Source: an uncultured Lachnospiraceae bacterium
Lineage (GTDB): Bacteria > Bacillota > Clostridia > Lachnospirales > Lachnospiraceae
Reading direction: 5' to 3'
DNA: 47,776 bases
Assembly (NCBI GenBank): GCA_934293375.1
Contig: CAKQYS010000015.1
Coordinates: 1 to 47,776 of the forward strand
The stretch's first letter is position 1, and the number at the start of each line of letters is the position of its first letter. The notes below the pieces were generated by a model. It was given only the letters and a program-made list of their open reading frames with translations. It was not told the origin of the DNA and made no database searches. This document shows positions 35,682 to 44,209 of this stretch, in pieces. A program made the position numbers and the translations under genes.

Positions 35682-37400
35682 GTGATATATGCAAAGATTT
35701 TTTTGAAAAATAAAAAAATATTTTTATTATACATAATAATGATTCTCTTTTTATTTGTATATTTATTACAATGTTCCTATCATAATATATTCCAATATAA
35801 ATCCATGCAGACAATATTGTATCATATTCTGGATGCACAATATCCGTTATTTATAGGTATGCTCTTTATTTCTTATGATTTTTTTTCCTGTATATTACAT
35901 AGTGACCTAAAAGAAATGATAGCATCTTTAGAGAAGGGTAATTACAAAACATATCAGGGTCTATTTCAATGTCTTATGTTTTGTAATGCCCTTATGTTTT
36001 TAATGGAGACAGGAACATTTTTTCTGAATGCCTATTTCTTAAATTTCAAGGATGTTGATTTTCTGTGGTATAGTATAAAATGTATGTTAATCTATGGATT
36101 TGGTGTTCATGTATTTGCCATTTTGTATGCGGCATGTATGGCAAATCTAAAACAATATTGGTTAGGGTGCATCAGTTTATTATTCCCTGTATTTTTGAAT
36201 AGTTCGTTTTTTATGGAGGATGTGCTATCTAATACAAAATGGCATACCAAAACGGAAGGTGCAATTTACAGTACAAGAAGAATATTTGAAAATTTTTATA
36301 TTTTACCGGATGGTCTTAGAGCAGAAGAAAATAGCTGGTATCATGTATCTATTCTATATCCGCATGTAAGCAGATTATTGTTTTGGATCGTGTTAGCCGG
36401 TATTTTCATATTTATTTTTTCACTGCAATATAGAAGGGCTTCAGCTTTTATAAAAAACATAGCCGGGATCATCGCAATGATACTGGTTGTCAGCTTGGGA
36501 ATTTCTACAACAGGCGTATTTTCGGATTTTATACCGAATATGGATCCGTCGGGCTCATGGCAGGAGGCAAAAAATTATTATGTGAATGATACAGCAGAGC
36601 AGTTAGAGGAGGCAGAGAAATTTACCATTTTATCCTACAAAATAAATATGACAATCAAAAGACAGCTTGAGATGGTAGTAGAAATGACACTTAGTGAAAA
36701 TAAACAAACGCAATACCATTTTACATTAAGTCATAATTATAAGCTAAAAGAGGTCATGAACCGGGAGGGGCAGGTATTAGAATTTATTCAGGACGGAGAT
36801 TACATCACGGTATCTACCGAAAAAGCATTGAATACGATTATATTTACTTATGCCGGGTATAGTCCGATGTATTATGCAAATAGTCAGGGGGTATGTCTTC
36901 CTGCATATTATTGTTTTTATCCAAGAGCAGGATCTATACCTGTTTATAATAAAAAGGAGAACACCGATAAGGGATATATTAGTAATTTTGTGAATGAGAA
37001 TACAGCATTTGATGTTTCCATCACAAATCCCAATTTACAATATTATTCAAATTTAAGGGAATATGAAACAGGTCATTATAAAGGACAAGCAGATGGCTTT
37101 AGTTTATTTGCAGGGTTTATATGTGAACATGAATACGATGGCATAACTGTATTATATGCAACAAGAGATGCATTTGAATTATCAGAATCTGAAATCAGAA
37201 AAAATATAAAGAATTTAAGAAAGCTTGGACTTCATGATCATACATGGATTGTGATCATGCCGTATCCAACATGTAAGGGTATGAATATAGGAGACAAACA
37301 AATTTATGTTTCATCCATTTATAACATACAAGAGGATTATCAAAAATATCTTGAATTACATTCAGATATTATACCATATGACATGGCAGGAGAAGAATAA
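35682..37400 (+). CDS. ABC-2-type permease with extracytoplasmic M1-N-like beta domain (module A)
   Basis: A 572-residue protein starting with GTG at 35682, 9 nt after AGGGGG. About seven membrane helices fill residues 12-280. The first cytoplasmic loop contains LKEMIASLEKGNYKT (76-90), the ABC-2 coupling loop position. Residues about 290-572 should lie outside the membrane. They hold a beta-rich domain with GVCLPAYYCFYPRAG (403-417), reminiscent of the N-terminal saddle domain of M1 aminopeptidases. No HExxH motif or other peptidase zinc site is present. The DNA is strikingly AT-rich compared with module B. The ATPase start follows the stop codon directly. Confidence 0.72.
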   Translation: MIYAKIFLKNKKIFLLYIIMILFLFVYLLQCSYHNIFQYKSMQTILYHILDAQYPLFIGMLFISYDFFSCILHSDLKEMIASLEKGNYKTYQGLFQCLMFCNALMFLMETGTFFLNAYFLNFKDVDFLWYSIKCMLIYGFGVHVFAILYAACMANLKQYWLGCISLLFPVFLNSSFFMEDVLSNTKWHTKTEGAIYSTRRIFENFYILPDGLRAEENSWYHVSILYPHVSRLLFWIVLAGIFIFIFSLQYRRASAFIKNIAGIIAMILVVSLGISTTGVFSDFIPNMDPSGSWQEAKNYYVNDTAEQLEEAEKFTILSYKINMTIKRQLEMVVEMTLSENKQTQYHFTLSHNYKLKEVMNREGQVLEFIQDGDYITVSTEKALNTIIFTYAGYSPMYYANSQGVCLPAYYCFYPRAGSIPVYNKKENTDKGYISNFVNENTAFDVSITNPNLQYYSNLREYETGHYKGQADGFSLFAGFICEHEYDGITVLYATRDAFELSESEIRKNIKNLRKLGLHDHTWIVIMPYPTCKGMNIGDKQIYVSSIYNIQEDYQKYLELHSDIIPYDMAGEE

Positions 37401-38249
37401 ATGCTGGAAATAGAAAATGTATCAAAAAAAATAAAGAAACATCAAATATTAAATCACATATCATTTTCCTTTCAAAATGAGGTTTATGGGTTACTGGGCG
37501 AAAATGGAGCAGGAAAGACAACTTTATTACGGTGTATTGCCAATATTATGGATGTTAGTGGGGGAAAGGTGTTATGGGACGGGATTCCAATCCATAAATA
37601 TAAAAATTATCAGACAAAAATCGGGTATCTACCGCAGAAATTTGGAGTTCTGCCGGATTTGACGGTCTTTGAATTTATGGAATTTTTTGGGACGCTCAAA
37701 AAAATAGAAAAAAAGCAGATGAAGGAATATATTATGCAGTGTCTTACCGATGTAGGGCTTGCGGAATATGCACACAGGAAAACAAGTACATTATCGGGTG
37801 GCATGATCCGGCGTCTTGGCATTGCACAGGCAATTTTAGGAGATACGGAACTGCTTTTATTTGATGAGGCAACGGTCGGTTTGGATCCCGAGGAAAGAAT
37901 CCGGTTTAAGAATATTATATCTCACATCAAGAAGGACAAGACCATTCTTATTTCTACTCATGTTATTGATGAAATAGAACAGATCTGTAGTCAGATATTG
38001 GTAATGCATAAAGGAGAACTACTGGGAAGTTTTACAGTAGAACAATTAAAGCGTTTTGCAGAAAACAAAGTGTATGAAGTGCGGGCCGGAAGTATAGAGC
38101 AGGCGTCTGTTTATTGTTGTGTAAAGCAGTTTACAAAAAATGATATCACAATGGAAAGAGTTCTGACATATGCGCCATTACCGCAACAGGCAGTTATGCC
38201 GACATTGGAAGAAGGGTATTTATGCTGTATCGAATTGTTAAAGAAATAA
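37401..38249 (+). CDS. ABC transporter ATP-binding protein (module A)
   Basis: A 282-residue ATPase of the exporter type. Walker A is GENGAGKT (33-40), Q-loop LPQKFGVLPDLTV, signature LSGGMIRRLGIAQA, Walker B LLLFDEATVGLDP, and H-switch ISTHVIDEIEQI. All are intact. A C-terminal extension of about 75 residues ends in EEGYLCCIELLKK. It is paralogous to the module-B ATPase, with Walker A at the same residue number. Its start abuts the permease stop, and its last 28 bases overlap the next gene. Confidence 0.92.
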   Translation: MLEIENVSKKIKKHQILNHISFSFQNEVYGLLGENGAGKTTLLRCIANIMDVSGGKVLWDGIPIHKYKNYQTKIGYLPQKFGVLPDLTVFEFMEFFGTLKKIEKKQMKEYIMQCLTDVGLAEYAHRKTSTLSGGMIRRLGIAQAILGDTELLLFDEATVGLDPEERIRFKNIISHIKKDKTILISTHVIDEIEQICSQILVMHKGELLGSFTVEQLKRFAENKVYEVRAGSIEQASVYCCVKQFTKNDITMERVLTYAPLPQQAVMPTLEEGYLCCIELLKK

Positions 38250-38887
38250 GAACGAATTGCAGGCCAGGTTTTTTATTATTGGTCAAAAAGAAATATCCTT
38301 TTTTGATTGTGTTAATCTGTAATTTTGTTATGATTCCGCTTTTTATTTTGCAGTTGTATCGAATGAGTTATAATTGGAATATTGCATATGCAGATATTAA
38401 GTATTGTTTGGAGGTTCTGCTTCCTATCATCGCTTTACTATGTCCAATGATATTATATATGGATTGCTATCATCCTGATTGCAGGGAATTGATTTTTATA
38501 TACAAGAAAAATTGCATACCGGATGTCATAATGTTATATATATTGCAAATGCTGCAGGTTATGATGATATATGGATATTTAAGTTTTCATATTTCAAGTA
38601 TATTTATGCATTTTTGGCATTTAGCGGTTGTACTATTGTTTTATAATTGTCTGTATAGCATATTAGTTTCCTTATTTGAAAATGTTATTCTTTCTTTTTT
38701 CGTTGTGATGTTATATCATTATTTTGGAATTACCTCGGTTTATACAGCAAATGATATCATCAGATATCTATTTTTTATTACACGGGATCAGGTATCATTC
38801 AAGCAATACTTGTATTATACAGGGTGTAGCATGCTGTTCCTGAAAGGTTGCATGATCATAAATGACAGAAAAAAATATCAAATGTGA
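38222..38887 (+). CDS. Small membrane subunit of ABC exporter (module A)
   Basis: A 221-residue integral membrane protein with about six helices (for example 27-46, 64-81, 101-125 and 129-160). The loop after helix two contains CRELIFIYKKNCIPD (87-101), the ABC-2 coupling-loop position. It aligns with two copies in the module-B protein (GKEVLYLY and GKEVLSFY). The start lies inside the ATPase gene (28-nt overlap) after GAAGGG, so translation is coupled. It probably forms the second half of the transport pore with the large permease. Confidence 0.75.
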   Translation: MLYRIVKEIRTNCRPGFLLLVKKKYPFLIVLICNFVMIPLFILQLYRMSYNWNIAYADIKYCLEVLLPIIALLCPMILYMDCYHPDCRELIFIYKKNCIPDVIMLYILQMLQVMMIYGYLSFHISSIFMHFWHLAVVLLFYNCLYSILVSLFENVILSFFVVMLYHYFGITSVYTANDIIRYLFFITRDQVSFKQYLYYTGCSMLFLKGCMIINDRKKYQM

Positions 38888-38925
38888 TGTAAAAGGATTG
38901 GATGATATATCCATAGGGGGATGCA

Positions 38926-39393
38926 ATGCAGTTAAAACAGACAGAAGAAGACCACAAAGAGACAAATCATGCAGAGTCGATGCGTCAGAAAAATATTATC
39001 GACGACCAGATGCAACGATTGTCTGCACAGGTCGAGAAGAAGACGGAAGAGATTTCTGTACTTGAGGATGCTATGGACAAGATCCGGACAGAGTATAAGC
39101 AGGCAGTTTTCTGGCTTGCCTGTACACCAGTTATTATTTTGTTTGTGATCTATGTTTTCTTTCAGAGCTTATGGTTTTATCCAATTGTATGGGTATTGGG
39201 AGATATCGGAGTTGCAATAGGACTGTTGTACTGGATGAAGCATTGGATCAAAAGAATCCTATTATATAAGAAAAATTTAATAGGGGTTACAGAAAAGGGA
39301 CATGCCGATAAAGAACTGGTAAATGTCAGATTATATCAATGTCGGCAGGAAAAACAGGCACTCGAAGCAAAGATTCGGGAGCTTACACAATGA
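38926..39393 (+). CDS. Coiled-coil membrane protein between the two ABC modules
   Basis: A 155-residue protein. An N-terminal coiled coil (about 1-60: MRQKNIIDDQMQRLSAQVEK and continuing) leads into two membrane helices (62-82, 86-105) and a basic, coiled C-terminal tail (about 106-155). I recognise no family. GGGGG lies 5 nt upstream of the ATG. It lies 38 bp after module A, and module B starts 11 bp after its stop, so it joins the two modules in one transcript. It might scaffold or gate the exporters. Confidence 0.75.
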   Translation: MQLKQTEEDHKETNHAESMRQKNIIDDQMQRLSAQVEKKTEEISVLEDAMDKIRTEYKQAVFWLACTPVIILFVIYVFFQSLWFYPIVWVLGDIGVAIGLLYWMKHWIKRILLYKKNLIGVTEKGHADKELVNVRLYQCRQEKQALEAKIRELTQ

Positions 39394-39404
39394 GGGGGGT
39401 TACT

Positions 39405-41123
39405 ATGCATTGTCTGCGTGCGCAGTGGAATCTGTTTTGCAGAATTAAATCGTGTTATCTGATCATGGCAGTCTATACGATACTGTGCTATGGTTATGAG
39501 CTGTATTTACTGATCAGATTCCGGGCACTTTCTACAGCCGGTTTTGATATTGCCGGTATTCCAAACTTCGCAATCAGATGGGCGTTATACACCTTTCTTG
39601 TATTCTTACTTGTCGCATATGAATACTTCTCGCAGCCTCGTAGAATGGGGCTGCGGGAAACATTAGATTGTATGAAAATATCGAAGGGCAGGCAGACGGT
39701 CTGTCAGGCAATCGTGATGCTTTTGCTTGTTATGCTCTATTTTCTCTTGCATTTCATAATCATTGTTTCTTTTTTGGTTCTATGTCATACCGGTCAGATG
39801 GATATGGAATTTATTCAATATGTACTCAGGCTGTACCTGATCTATATTGTGATGCTGAATTGTATAGCCGTGTTGTGTGGTTATCTCATTTCCTGCATTC
39901 ACATACAGCTTTTAGAATATGTTATGCTGGTTCTTGCAGCGTTATATTTTTCATTTAGGGGACTCCAGTTGAATGATGCATATGCGAAGATAAATGGACT
40001 GTCTGATTTCCTGCAGATTTTTCCGGTGTCAAAGGATTATACGATGCATTTAGGTGTGTTGCTTCCGGTGGAGCCGCATTTTCTGTGGAAGCAGGCTGCC
40101 AACCTATGTCTGTTGCTTGCCATCGCATCGTTTGTATGGGTGATCCGGGAACGGCGATACAGGATGACCCTGGTAACGGTGGCAATGCTGGCAGGATTCT
40201 GTGTATGTGTCGATGCATGGAATCGGCCGGTGAGCGGACCGTATTACGGATATGATAGATCCTTTGCAATCTATGAGGAAGAGACAGCGGCCAAGGTGCA
40301 ACCGGAATTCTCAGTGGAACGGTATCAGATGCAGCTGGATGTGGATTCCATCCTAAAGGCAGATGTAGTGATGGACTTATCAGACAGCAGTCTTTCTCAG
40401 TATGATTTTACATTATTTTCAACCTATGAGATCATAGCGGTATCAGACGGAGATGGGAATCCGCTTTCCTATGACAGAGACAAAAATCATGTGATCATAT
40501 ACAATCCATCCGCAGATTGCAAAAGTATTCATCTTGTATATGAGGGGGTTGGCAATGCTGACTTTTTCTCAGGAAAGCAGGGCATTTATCTGCCGGGCAA
40601 TTTTGCATATTACCCAATGGCGGGATATCGTATCGAAAATCAAATGTATGTATGTGCGCTTACGCAGCAGGAAAGCCAATATGATGTCACGGTACGGTAC
40701 AGGAAACCTATATTTAGCAATCTGGAGGGAACAGCAAATGCGTTTCATGGAACGAGCAATCAGTTGACATTGATCGCCGGCTACTGGGCAGAGAAGGAGA
40801 TAGACGGTATTTCTTATTTATATCCGAAATATGCTGTGGAAAGTACGCTTGATGATACCAATCTTTCCGGGGCGATTCAGGAAGCGGTGGCATCTGAAAT
40901 GAAGGCAGGGGATCACTACACCTTACAGGGAAAGCAGATTATTTACAATCCGATCAAAGGCATGGGCAGTATGTATATGTTCGGAAGCGATGCCGTTATT
41001 TTGTCAGAGGCAAATGAAATCCGGGTAGAATATCAGCATTATGTGGATACCGGAGAATACGATATGGATGAGACAGAAGCATTGGAGAAAAGACATGAAT
41101 TATGGGAGAAGGGAGTAAGATAA
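39405..41123 (+). CDS. ABC-2-type permease with extracytoplasmic M1-N-like beta domain (module B)
   Basis: A 572-residue protein, exactly the length of its module-A paralogue. The ATG at 39405 has GGGGGG 5 nt upstream; upstream in-frame ATGs fall inside the preceding gene. Seven membrane helices span about 15-270. The coupling loop is GLRETLDCMKISKG (82-95). The extracytoplasmic part (about 275-572) has EFSVERYQMQLDVD, then GIYLPGNFAYYPMAG (393-407), matching module A at the same relative place. It lacks a zinc-peptidase motif. The stop and the ATPase start overlap as TAATG. Base composition is richer in GC than module A. Confidence 0.74.
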   Translation: MHCLRAQWNLFCRIKSCYLIMAVYTILCYGYELYLLIRFRALSTAGFDIAGIPNFAIRWALYTFLVFLLVAYEYFSQPRRMGLRETLDCMKISKGRQTVCQAIVMLLLVMLYFLLHFIIIVSFLVLCHTGQMDMEFIQYVLRLYLIYIVMLNCIAVLCGYLISCIHIQLLEYVMLVLAALYFSFRGLQLNDAYAKINGLSDFLQIFPVSKDYTMHLGVLLPVEPHFLWKQAANLCLLLAIASFVWVIRERRYRMTLVTVAMLAGFCVCVDAWNRPVSGPYYGYDRSFAIYEEETAAKVQPEFSVERYQMQLDVDSILKADVVMDLSDSSLSQYDFTLFSTYEIIAVSDGDGNPLSYDRDKNHVIIYNPSADCKSIHLVYEGVGNADFFSGKQGIYLPGNFAYYPMAGYRIENQMYVCALTQQESQYDVTVRYRKPIFSNLEGTANAFHGTSNQLTLIAGYWAEKEIDGISYLYPKYAVESTLDDTNLSGAIQEAVASEMKAGDHYTLQGKQIIYNPIKGMGSMYMFGSDAVILSEANEIRVEYQHYVDTGEYDMDETEALEKRHELWEKGVR

Positions 41124-41947
41124 TGCTGGAGTTACATGATTTTTCCGTAAAAATACATAGAAAAGAAATTGTTCATCCGATGGATATCACATTGCAGAAT
41201 GGGATTCATGGACTGCTGGGTCCGAATGGGGCAGGTAAGACGACATGGATGCGGGGTGTATTACAGCTATATCCGGGCAATCAGAAGCATGTCACCTTTG
41301 ACGGAGCACCGGTGCATCCCGGACAGGTAGGCTATCTGCCACAGCAGTACGGATTATTTCCACAGATGACAGTACGGGAATCTCTCCGTTATTTTGGAAA
41401 TCTAAAGCAGATTTCGTCATCACAATTAGAAGAAGAGATTTCGCGGTGTATTGCACTTGTCAATTTAGAGGACAAGAAGGATGAAAGGATGCGGAAGTTG
41501 TCCGGCGGCATGGTGAGAAGAGTCGGTATCGCACAGGCACTGCTCGGATCTCCGCCGATCGTGATTCTGGATGAGCCGACAGCCGGACTGGATCCGGAAG
41601 AGAGACTTCGGATTAAGAATCTGATCAGAGAGATCAAACAGGACAGACTGATCGTAATCTCCACCCATATTGTCGATGATATTGAGTTTCTTTGTGATTA
41701 TGTGGAGATTATGAGAGAGGGCAGTATTCTGTTTGCCGATACCTGTGATGCCCTGTGCAGACAGGCAGAAGGAAAGGTATATCGGATTCCGAGAGGGGAA
41801 ACGGCGCTGCCGGCCGGTTATCTGGTGAAGGAATACGAGCAGGAGGGCTCATGTTACATGCGGTATCTGACAGCCGATCCGGTGTCGTATGAAGCGTTGG
41901 AACCGGGGATAGAGGATGGATATTTATGCGTATTAAAGAATATATAA
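41123..41947 (+). CDS. ABC transporter ATP-binding protein (module B)
   Basis: A 274-residue ATPase from the ATG at 41123, preceded by GAAGGGAG (7-nt gap); an in-frame ATG at 41102 is inside the permease gene and has no good site. Walker A is GPNGAGKT (33-40), Q-loop LPQQYGLFPQMTV, signature LSGGMVRRVGIAQA, Walker B IVILDEPTAGLDP, and H-switch ISTHIVDDIEFL. The C-terminus ends EDGYLCVLKNI, like the module-A protein. The last 22 bases overlap the next gene start. Confidence 0.93.
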   Translation: MLELHDFSVKIHRKEIVHPMDITLQNGIHGLLGPNGAGKTTWMRGVLQLYPGNQKHVTFDGAPVHPGQVGYLPQQYGLFPQMTVRESLRYFGNLKQISSSQLEEEISRCIALVNLEDKKDERMRKLSGGMVRRVGIAQALLGSPPIVILDEPTAGLDPEERLRIKNLIREIKQDRLIVISTHIVDDIEFLCDYVEIMREGSILFADTCDALCRQAEGKVYRIPRGETALPAGYLVKEYEQEGSCYMRYLTADPVSYEALEPGIEDGYLCVLKNI

Positions 41948-43260
41948 ATGCAATTCTATATTTCACAAAAAGCCTTTATTTTAAGCTGCATACATATATA
42001 TGGATTCCGGCAGTCTGGGTGCTTGTGGTCCTTCCGGCAGTGAATGCATATGATCTGTTACACCCCAATGAATTTTCTCAATATTTTATAAATCAAAGGA
42101 TTCTTTCATTGCTGCCGGTGGGGATTGCAGGTATGGTGTTTCTCTATTTGCGGGATGATATTGACGGCATAGGAAAAGAGGTATTATATTTATATGCCGG
42201 AAAAAGACATCTGCAGATGCTATGGATGTCTTTTTTATATAGCATACTGTTTTTGATGAGCGAATTGCTGTTATACCGGAAGTATTTCGGGGATTATAAC
42301 TGGATCGTATGTACAAAAGCAATTCTGCTCGTGTTTACCTTCACATCCCTGTTGTATGCCCTGTTGTATCTGCTTAAGTCTAACAGCCTTGCTGTCAGTG
42401 CATTTACAGCAATCTATATCATGGTATATGTGCTGTCGAATACAGAACTCTGTCATTTGTTCCGGTATGACTATGGTTATGCGTCCTGTCCCCTCTCCTG
42501 TGTCTTAATGGTTGTGGGTACAGCTCTGCTATGCACAATTGGACATGGGATCGAGCAGCAATATATGCTATATTGTATTGGAGAATTGAAAACACACAGC
42601 GAACTGCTGCACAGGAAAGACAAGAGCAGACTGCAGGACAGCAAATGGATACGGACGATGACCAACATATGGCTGCAGACCGGAAAATATATAGGTGTGC
42701 TGCTTATGATCGTGGGAATATGGATTGGATATCTGTGGTATCGGTGCCATATTATTCATGCGGACAATTTCGGTACGGTATTTCAGATAGGCTGCGGGAT
42801 GTTTCTTCCGATTGAATGTATCCTGATATTCTGTATGCTGTATTGGGCGCGGATCAGCGGTGAGGGAAAAGAGGTACTGTCCTTTTATCAGAAGCATGAT
42901 CTGCCGGAAATCTGTATTGGATATATCACAGAGATCTTAAGCATTGGAATTGTGATCTGCCTGTTCTGGCAGGATATTGATCAGCCCGGCTACCAGATGC
43001 TAAAGTTTATGCTGGTTGCCTTTGGATATTTTGGATTGTGCTATGGCATTGCGTTCACAACGAATAGCATGATATCGGCGTTTGTCACAGCATTTGCCAT
43101 ATATCTGATATCCCTGATGCCCCAGGCAACCCTGTTATCTGTCACAGATATCGGAATGGAACCATATAACATGGGAGTGGTGTTACAGACGACATGGGTA
43201 TATCTGTTGCTCGGTGTTGCAGGCTTTGTGGCAGGCGCAATCAGGAGAATCTTTGTTTAA
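41926..43260 (+). CDS. Large membrane subunit of ABC exporter with internal duplication (module B)
   Basis: A 444-residue integral membrane protein with about twelve helices, twice the length of the module-A subunit. Its halves look homologous: GKEVLYLYAGKRHLQMLWM (83-101) in the first and GKEVLSFYQKHDLPEICIG (314-332) in the second, each after a pair of helices. A cytoplasmic linker rich in K/R/D (about 215-245) joins them. It is thus a probable fusion of two ABC-2-like half units. The start overlaps the ATPase gene by 22 nt, after GGATGG. It ends at a convergent terminator facing the LytTR gene. Confidence 0.75.
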   Translation: MRIKEYINAILYFTKSLYFKLHTYIWIPAVWVLVVLPAVNAYDLLHPNEFSQYFINQRILSLLPVGIAGMVFLYLRDDIDGIGKEVLYLYAGKRHLQMLWMSFLYSILFLMSELLLYRKYFGDYNWIVCTKAILLVFTFTSLLYALLYLLKSNSLAVSAFTAIYIMVYVLSNTELCHLFRYDYGYASCPLSCVLMVVGTALLCTIGHGIEQQYMLYCIGELKTHSELLHRKDKSRLQDSKWIRTMTNIWLQTGKYIGVLLMIVGIWIGYLWYRCHIIHADNFGTVFQIGCGMFLPIECILIFCMLYWARISGEGKEVLSFYQKHDLPEICIGYITEILSIGIVICLFWQDIDQPGYQMLKFMLVAFGYFGLCYGIAFTTNSMISAFVTAFAIYLISLMPQATLLSVTDIGMEPYNMGVVLQTTWVYLLLGVAGFVAGAIRRIFV

Positions 43261-43266
43261 TTTCCC

Positions 43267-43300
43267 AAAAAGCAGGGTATGATACACGCTTTTATTTTTA
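43267..43300. terminator. Convergent terminator between ABC module B and LytTR gene
   Basis: AAAAGC (43268-43273) pairs with GCTTTT (43288-43293), with an inner GTAT/ATAC pairing. T-rich DNA follows on the plus strand and A-rich DNA precedes it. The imperfect stem makes it moderate. Confidence 0.5.
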
Positions 43301-44029
43301 TTGCATAAAAGTAATGATTCGTTTCATGAATAACGATTTAATATCCTTGATCCGGCGTCTGCTGATAGGAAGAACTTCCCCGGTTGTAAGAGTAATTGTA
43401 TTATCTTTAAAATAATGAATATATGCCATATTTACCAGATATCCCCGGTAAGGAGAAGCAAAAAAGGAATCTGATAAGAGTTCCTCATATTCAACCATCG
43501 TTCCGGTTGCCAAAAAGGTTTCGTTCTTGGTGACAAACATAACTTCTCCGGAAGACCCCTTTACCACTTTTAAATAGATAATGTCCTGAACATAAACGAT
43601 ACGATCGGTGTCATTTTTCTGTACAACCATGAGGGTTTTGTGGGAATCTATATAAAACCGGATAAGACGATCCATAACCTTAACGATATCATCATATTTG
43701 ACAGGTTTACATAAATATTGTGTAGGCATAACCTCAAAACTGCCCTGCATAAATTCCGGGTAATTGCTGACAAAGACAATGCTGATATTGTGATCACCCT
43801 GATCCCGGAATGTCCTTGCGACATCCATACCATTCATATCCGGCATTTCAATGTCTAGAAATACAACATCAATTGTATGGTTTGTGTAATAGGAGAGCAG
43901 GTCTTTACCGGTATGGAATGTAGAGATCTGGAGATCTATATTATGTTCTACATCGTAGCGGTTCAAGCAAGTTTGTAAGTCTCTTATATATATTTGTTCA
44001 TCATCACAGATTGCAATATTCAGTGTCAT
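43298..44029 (-). CDS. LytTR-family response regulator (orphan)
   Basis: A 243-residue transcription regulator. The receiver domain (1-120) has acidic D9 and D10 (ICDDE), phospho-acceptor D59 (VVFLDIEMPDMNG), S88 and K108 (CKPVKYDD), a complete set. The LytTR DNA-binding domain (about 140-240) shows IVYVQDIIYLKV and FFASPYRGYLVNMAYIHYF, ending ISRRRIKDIKSLF. No sensor kinase gene is nearby. It converges with the ABC cluster, and its own promoter region is shared with the divergent fumarase genes. GAGG lies 9 nt upstream of the ATG. Confidence 0.93.
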   Translation of the reverse strand: MTLNIAICDDEQIYIRDLQTCLNRYDVEHNIDLQISTFHTGKDLLSYYTNHTIDVVFLDIEMPDMNGMDVARTFRDQGDHNISIVFVSNYPEFMQGSFEVMPTQYLCKPVKYDDIVKVMDRLIRFYIDSHKTLMVVQKNDTDRIVYVQDIIYLKVVKGSSGEVMFVTKNETFLATGTMVEYEELLSDSFFASPYRGYLVNMAYIHYFKDNTITLTTGEVLPISRRRIKDIKSLFMKRIITFMQ

Positions 44030-44145
44030 TTTTCAAAACCTCATCATTTGTTAATATACACTCTATTTTATAGGATAACTGATATAATGTCAAAGAGAGA
44101 CCTATTAAGATTTTGTTAAGAAAAATAGCATAATAAGAACAGACA

Positions 44146-44154
44146 TGATATAAT
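44146..44154 (+). promoter_or_regulatory. Extended -10 promoter of the fumarase genes
   Basis: TGATATAAT (44146-44154) lies 56 bp before the fumarase start; the -35 is weak. A second TGATATAAT occurs at 44080-44088. The 180 bp between the LytTR gene and fumarase holds nothing else recognisable. Confidence 0.5.
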
Positions 44155-44209
44155 AAATGCAGTTGTGGTTTCACAGCAGGATTATTATAAATTTGGAAGG
44201 AAAATGTAT

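Noticed and set aside
35271..37400. Lactococcin 972-type bacteriocin locus
   Set aside because: Gene order is similar, but the small protein lacks the tryptophan/glycine-rich mature sequence of that family.
38862..39065. Frameshifted continuation of the 38222 membrane protein
   Set aside because: The overlapping frame is hydrophilic and unlike either neighbour; the 38222 protein ends normally and the next gene has its own strong ribosome site.
35682..41123. The two large permeases as active M1-type aminopeptidase/ABC fusions
   Set aside because: Neither protein contains HExxH or the downstream zinc glutamate; only the N-terminal beta-domain-like part is suggested.
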